Below, piece after piece: positions 62,632-64,000 of a DNA stretch of 64,000 nucleotides. Under the pieces are notes generated by a model. The model had not been told where the DNA came from. It worked only from the letters and a program-made list of their open reading frames with translations, and did not search any database. Each line of letters begins with the position of its first letter. Positions within the stretch are counted from its first letter, which is position 1. A program made the position numbers and the translations under genes. Source of the DNA: Haematobia irritans (Eukaryota; Arthropoda; Insecta; Diptera; Muscidae). The DNA is taken from the NCBI RefSeq assembly GCF_050003625.1, contig NC_134398.1:69696891-69760890 (forward strand), written 5' to 3'.

Positions 62632-64000
62632 TGCACTATGCTTCAAAAGAGTTAATACTTTTTGCAAAATGTAAGAAAATTGATTAAATTTAATAAATTT
62701 GTTTTTGTTATTTAAGAAAATATCATATGTTGAAGGAAAAATTGGATTTCAAAATTGTTAAAATATCTTTAGCGCTATGAAAAGTTGAAGATAGGTACAA
62801 GTTTAGTAAAATTTACTCATTTGAGAGATTTATGAACCTAATTTAAGCAAACTTATTCCATTTTACGAAAACATAAACTATTTTTTTGTAAAATTGGGTA
62901 CTATATTTGTATACAACTTGTTTCCTTATTCTTAGTTAACTTATATTTAGTTCACATTAAAGTAAGCAAAAATTATTCAAATAATGAACATTTGCTCACA
63001 TTTGACAAATTTAATTAAAATCAACTAATTTTCATGAACTAAAATAAAGCCAATTTTGCATTAGCTTCCCCTTTTTGGAATATATATGCTTAAAGCAGAA
63101 TATGTTTGGGAGTATATGTCACAGGAGCGATTTTTTGAGGGTGCAGTCATGTTGTACGAATCAATGAATTGTTGTCTTTCCTTAATGTAAAAAAAGCGAG
63201 TTTTGATTTAAATAATCTCCTAATTAACTAAAATATTGAATTTTTCGATTAAAGATAGAAAAGGTTCAAATGTGGGCTATGATTGATTTTCAATGCGAGC
63301 AAACTTCTCCCATTGTAGGAAAATATAAACTATTTTTTTTTTTGTAAAATTGTGTCCTATATTTGTATACAACTAGTTTTCTTGTTTTTAGTTCACTTAT
63401 ATTTAGATCACATTAAAGTAAGCAAAGCTCACATTGGACAAAATGTAACCAAAATCATGAATTTAAATCACACTGATATCACAAAAATAAGTAAATAGTT
63501 TTCGACAAATTTAAGAAAATTTTTAGATATAATTAATTTTTTTTTCACTTGTTGAATAAAAATTCGTCGTTTGAAGGAAAAAATGGAATTGAAAATTGTA
63601 AGAATGTATTTAGGTCCATACGAAGTTCAAGATGGACCCATTTGTAGTAAATTTCACAAATTTAAAGAAATAATGCACTATATGTACGAATTTAGTAAAT
63701 TTTTATGCTTCATTTGTATATAATTTTTTTCCAGTTTAACTAACGTACGCAAAATATTATTAGAGTAAAGGAAACTTTCTCCAAACATAATAATTCCATG
63801 AACTAAAATAAAGCTAAATTGGCTTTAGTGAAATAGATGGTTCACATTTTTGAGTGTGGTTAAACAAAAATCTTTCCACGTTTTGTTTTACTTTTATTCG
63901 CTTCAATTTATAACATTTTATATAATAACACGCCCAGAAAAAAGTGTCTTCGAAACTAAAGGAAAAAATGTTTACCAATTTAGTTTAGCCATTTTATTTC
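62632..64000. other. AT-rich spacer with element scraps
   Basis: No gene. 63075-63150 is a TIR2-E left-end scrap (inverted). Two passages ('aaactatttttttgtaaaattg', 'ttagttcacttatatttag', 'cacattaaagtaagcaaa') repeat between 62860-62980 and 63330-63430. From about 63932 an element of another TIR family starts (cacgcccagaaaaaagtgtc), with a partner end at 26226-26290, and leaves the window. Confidence 0.4.

Overview
The window is animal nuclear DNA, almost certainly from a calyptrate (muscid) fly. It is AT-rich and intron-bearing, has no bacterial-style gene packing, and most of its length is transposable elements. The strongest taxonomic hint is a degenerate mariner whose broken reading frame is recognisably Himar1-like (irritans subfamily, first described from the horn fly Haematobia irritans). 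The rest of the repeat set (TATACCC-hairpin repeats, a tRNA-derived SINE with a (GGTTAG)n-like tail) also fits a Haematobia/Stomoxys/Musca-type genome. The species call is an inference.

Host genes, left to right. (1) A four-exon tektin (+, 7656-16383) with a 7.2 kb intron. (2) A two-exon gene for a small secreted protein (-, 9803-10119), lying inside that intron with its own TATA box. (3) A four-exon CRAL-TRIO/SEC14-like lipid-carrier gene (-, 26662-30606). (4) An unrecognised multi-exon gene (+, about 30982-35244), divergent from (3) across about 375 bp. Its introns have been hit by Himar1 and by a TIR element, and its reading frame is rescued only if a 7-nt microexon is accepted. A 62-codon cysteine-containing ORF at 58435 is a weak candidate.

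Mobile DNA. 1.5-7.25 kb is a decayed CR1-like LINE with other elements nested in it. The Tc1/mariner superfamily is present as two near-identical internally deleted DD41D copies (16622-17551, 39399-40331), the interrupted Himar1-like copy (31340-33817) and a 1300-bp DD37E element with an apparently intact 339-aa transposase (55975-57274). Several hAT-type elements have 8-bp target duplications: 22734-24012, 27668-29403, 28380-29257, 44166-44743, 48021-49754 and 48033-48675. A tRNA-headed SINE shares its 3' end with a LINE remnant at 22275-22620.

The most distinctive content is a set of non-coding TIR families (my labels TIR2-A to TIR2-F). Their interiors are mostly unrelated, but they share one terminal pattern (C-A/C-C... 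followed by an A-run) and 2-bp target duplications (TA, TG, CA, AT, CG). Several duplications can be proved because the empty target is present elsewhere in this same window. Two of the families (D and E) carry tRNA-like modules with recognisable A and B boxes; family D carries a divergent pair.

No CRISPR, operon, rRNA or convincing functional tRNA gene is present. Coordinates of degenerate repeats are approximate; where I give exact ends they come from TIR/TSD reading by eye.
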